A DNA stretch of 64,000 nucleotides from Flavobacteriales bacterium (GTDB taxonomy: Bacteria; Bacteroidota; Bacteroidia; NS11-12g; UBA9320): assembly GCA_020635455.1 (NCBI GenBank), contig JACJZT010000002.1:186001-250000 (forward strand). Reading direction: 5' to 3'. Position 1 is the stretch's first letter; each line of letters begins with the position of its first letter. Of the stretch, positions 62,133 to 64,000 are shown in pieces. The notes beneath the pieces were generated by a model, which was not told where the DNA came from, made no database searches, and saw only the letters and a list, made by a program, of their open reading frames with translations. Position numbers and translations under genes: made by a program.

Positions 62133-63383
62133 ATGTTTAACAACTATAAGTATACCGTTGCGGATCGTTTTTTGAAATATGTAACCATCGATACGCAATC
62201 CGATCCGGAATCTTCTTCGGTTCCTTCTACCGAAAAACAAAAGGATCTCAGCAATTTGTTGGTTCGGGAATTACACGAAATAGGGCTTGCTGATGCCCAT
62301 CTGGATGACAAAGGATATGTGTATGCGACCCTGCCTTCCAATACCGACAAAGAAGTTCCGGTAATTTGTTTTTGTTCGCATGTGGATACTTCTCCGGATT
62401 GCAGTGGAAAGGATGTTAAGCCACAAGTACATACGAATTATCAGGGTCAGGTAATTACCTATCCACAGAATCCGGAAATAGAATTAGACCCAAGGTATCA
62501 CCCTGATCTTAATGACCAGATCGGTAAGGATGTTATTACTTCAGACGGTACTACTTTGCTTGGGGCAGACAATAAGGCGGGAGTTGCTGAAATAATGGAT
62601 GCAGTTAATTTTTTAAGTACTCATCCGGAATTAAAACATGGAAAAATAAGAATTCTTTTTACACCTGATGAAGAAATTGGAAGGGGAGTGGATCATGTGG
62701 ATATGAAAAAACTCGGTGCTGATTATGGATATACGATAGACGGTGAAAAATTAGGCAGCATAGAGGATGAAACTTTCAGCGCTGATGGAGCAATCCTAAC
62801 CATAAAAGGTGTTTCTGCTCATCCCGGATTTGCAAAAGGTAAAATGGAATCTGCACTTAAGATCGCATCCGAGATCATCGACCAATTGCCGAAGGACCGC
62901 CTCTCTCCGGAAACAACCGAAAAGAATGAAGGTTTCGTGCATCCAACCTCAATTCAGGGAGGCATTGAAGAAACTGTGGTGAAATTCATTATCCGGGCTT
63001 TTGACAATATTTCCTTAAAAACAAATGCAGATGTGATCAGGGAGACGGCGGATAAGGTTCTTGCAAAATTTCCAAATTCAAAATACAAGTTTGAAGTGTA
63101 CGAGCAATATCGAAACATGAAGCAAATATTAGATCAGCATCCAAGGGTGGTTGAATTTGCCAAGATCGCTGTCAAAAGGACAGGGGTGGAACCAAATAAA
63201 AAAAGCATTCGCGGCGGAACGGATGGTTCACGTTTATCCTATATGGGTTTACCTTGTCCCAACATCTTTGCGGGAGAGCATGCTTTTCATTCAAAAATTG
63301 AATGGGTTTCTGTTCAGGATATGCAAAAGGCAGTGCAAACCATTGTGCATCTTTCAATGGTTTGGGAAGAAAATGCATCCTGA
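62133..63383 (+). CDS. pepT: Peptidase T (tripeptide aminopeptidase)
   Basis: 416 residues, the standard length. An M20-family di-zinc peptidase that releases N-terminal residues from tripeptides in the cytoplasm. Markers: FCSHVDTSPDCSG with the first metal ligand, LGADNKAGVAEIMDA with the bridging Asp, FTPDEEIGRGVDHVDM with catalytic Glu, and FAGEHAFHSKIEWV with the last histidine ligand. It is translated 4 bases after msrA, probably from the same transcript. Confidence 0.97.
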   Translation: MFNNYKYTVADRFLKYVTIDTQSDPESSSVPSTEKQKDLSNLLVRELHEIGLADAHLDDKGYVYATLPSNTDKEVPVICFCSHVDTSPDCSGKDVKPQVHTNYQGQVITYPQNPEIELDPRYHPDLNDQIGKDVITSDGTTLLGADNKAGVAEIMDAVNFLSTHPELKHGKIRILFTPDEEIGRGVDHVDMKKLGADYGYTIDGEKLGSIEDETFSADGAILTIKGVSAHPGFAKGKMESALKIASEIIDQLPKDRLSPETTEKNEGFVHPTSIQGGIEETVVKFIIRAFDNISLKTNADVIRETADKVLAKFPNSKYKFEVYEQYRNMKQILDQHPRVVEFAKIAVKRTGVEPNKKSIRGGTDGSRLSYMGLPCPNIFAGEHAFHSKIEWVSVQDMQKAVQTIVHLSMVWEENAS

Positions 63384-63427
63384 GTAATTTTTTGTTGAAT
63401 TCGTTTTATAAAGACCCTGAAATAGGA

Positions 63428-63435
63428 TATTTTTG
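63428..63435 (+). promoter_or_regulatory. Candidate -7 box (TATTTTTG) for the THX gene
   Basis: TATTTTTG followed by CACC, a context often seen before highly expressed Bacteroidota genes. It lies 19 bases before the THX ATG. A -33 TTG is not at the expected distance. Confidence 0.5.
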
Positions 63436-63454
63436 CACCTCAAATTAATAATTA

Positions 63455-63565
63455 ATGGGAAAAGGAGACAAGAAAACAGCAAAAGGTAAAAGAATTATGG
63501 GTTCGTATGGCAACACAAGGCCAAGACCATCCAACAAGCCTGATACTGCAGAAAAAAAGAAATAA
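63455..63565 (+). CDS. 30S ribosomal protein THX
   Basis: A 36-residue, strongly basic protein: MGKGDKKTAKGKRIMGSYGN, then T-R-P-R-P-S-N-K and a short acidic/basic tail. The order G-K-G-D-K-K-T-x-x-G-K-R, G-S-Y-G-x-x-R-P-R matches the small-subunit protein THX family, which sits at the top of the 30S head. It lies between pepT and pdxH and has its own promoter-like TATTTTTG box. Confidence 0.92.
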   Translation: MGKGDKKTAKGKRIMGSYGNTRPRPSNKPDTAEKKK

Positions 63566-63579
63566 GAGTATTTACTGCT

Positions 63580-64000
63580 CTATGGTTGCAACCTTCTAAA
63601 GGTCCATCGATTATCTCTAAGAGTGTATTGAATCCTGTCGTGTAGCCGGTTTTCTCTACCTTGCCAAAATTCTATTAAAACAGGTTTTACTAAATAACCG
63701 CCCCAGTTCTTAGGACGTTCAATGGGTTCGGAAACATCTAGTTCCGACAGTCTTTTCTCAAGGGTGTCTCTGGAATCTATGGGCTGACTTTGTTCGCTTA
63801 TGATCGCCCCGATCTTGTTACCCTGAGGACGGGAATTAAAATACAATTCTGATTCGTCCGGAGATAGCTTTGTTGCCTTTCCTTCAATTCTCACTTGTCT
63901 TGCCATGCTTAACCAAATAAAAGTAAGGCAAACATTATTGTTAAATTCGATCTCTCTTCCTTTATCACTTTGATAATTCGTATAAAACGTAAAACCTTTT
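63580..64000 (-). CDS. pdxH: Pyridoxamine 5'-phosphate oxidase, C-terminal part (runs off the right edge)
   Basis: The frame is open from the right edge to a stop at 63580, about 139 visible residues of a protein normally near 215. The visible part begins KGFTFYTNYQSDKGREIEFN, a FMN-binding family segment, and continues with RQVRIEGKATKLSPDESELY, FNSRPQGNKIGAIISEQSQP and the C-terminal PVLIEFWQGRENRLHDRI, ending WTFRRLQP. It oxidises pyridoxamine or pyridoxine phosphate to pyridoxal phosphate. An internal ATG at 63906 is not the start, because the reading frame and homology continue upstream. Confidence 0.95.
   Translation of the reverse strand, partial: KGFTFYTNYQSDKGREIEFNNNVCLTFIWLSMARQVRIEGKATKLSPDESELYFNSRPQGNKIGAIISEQSQPIDSRDTLEKRLSELDVSEPIERPKNWGGYLVKPVLIEFWQGRENRLHDRIQYTLRDNRWTFRRLQP

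Noticed and set aside
63580..63906. A complete 108-residue protein starting at the ATG at 63906
   Set aside because: The frame continues to the window edge with pyridoxamine-phosphate-oxidase sequence, so the ATG is internal to pdxH.
1..64000. CRISPR arrays, insertion sequences, prophage, integrases, tRNA and rRNA genes
   Set aside because: No regularly spaced short repeats, transposase or phage motifs, terminal inverted repeats or cloverleaf-like segments were found on reading all gaps between genes.

Overview
The window looks like chromosomal DNA from a member of the Bacteroidota, most likely the Flavobacteriales. The pointers are: type IX secretion (T9SS) C-terminal sorting domains on four large exported proteins, promoters of the Bacteroidota TAnnTTTG type, translation starts without clear Shine-Dalgarno sites, a TamL-type outer-membrane lipoprotein, a mevalonate-pathway block (fni, mvaA, a GYDIA-type GHMP kinase) and a short NuoG. 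These are judgements from motifs read by eye; no database search was run. I see no prophage, insertion sequence, CRISPR array, tRNA or rRNA. The gene content is mostly housekeeping with several lineage-type secreted proteins. A transporter gene is cut at the left edge and pdxH at the right edge.

Layout. 1-8409: MFS transporter (partial), a TrmH-type rRNA methyltransferase divergent from tamL, an M48 lipoprotein protease, lysA, a membrane-anchored coiled-coil protein, a DedA protein and mtgA. 8580-21817: a complete 14-gene complex I operon, nuoA to nuoN, in canonical order, with one extra gene for an exported 171-residue protein wedged between nuoE and nuoF. 21925-32251: a surface/secretion block with a 1403-residue T9SS cargo, a beta-helix T9SS cargo, and an operon of ECF sigma factor, membrane-anchored beta-barrel protein and T9SS cargo. 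32257-44129: M48 lipoprotein, yidC, fabI, the mevalonate block, a small coiled-coil protein, a glycosyltransferase and a folD-queE-ychF operon. 44276-51898: a lipoprotein, a 1254-residue repeat-rich T9SS cargo, and an operon of cyclophilin, alpha/beta hydrolase and FAD oxidoreductase. 51966-64000: prfC, a second ECF sigma factor with a 77-residue partner, a TonB-dependent receptor, a di-heme peroxidase, an orphan histidine kinase, a cyclase-family hydrolase, a GT9 glycosyltransferase, msrA, pepT, the ribosomal protein THX (36 residues) and pdxH.

How the genes fit together. The nuo operon supplies respiratory NADH oxidation. The two sigma-factor modules probably control envelope genes: one sits in an operon with a secreted protein, the other lies next to a TonB-dependent receptor. 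TamL, YidC, the M48 proteases and the cyclophilin belong to envelope assembly and quality control. The least explained items are the exported protein embedded in the nuo operon (11785-12300), a long inverted repeat directly in front of the small sigma-linked gene (54514-54581), and the sigma/barrel/cargo operon at 28052-32251.
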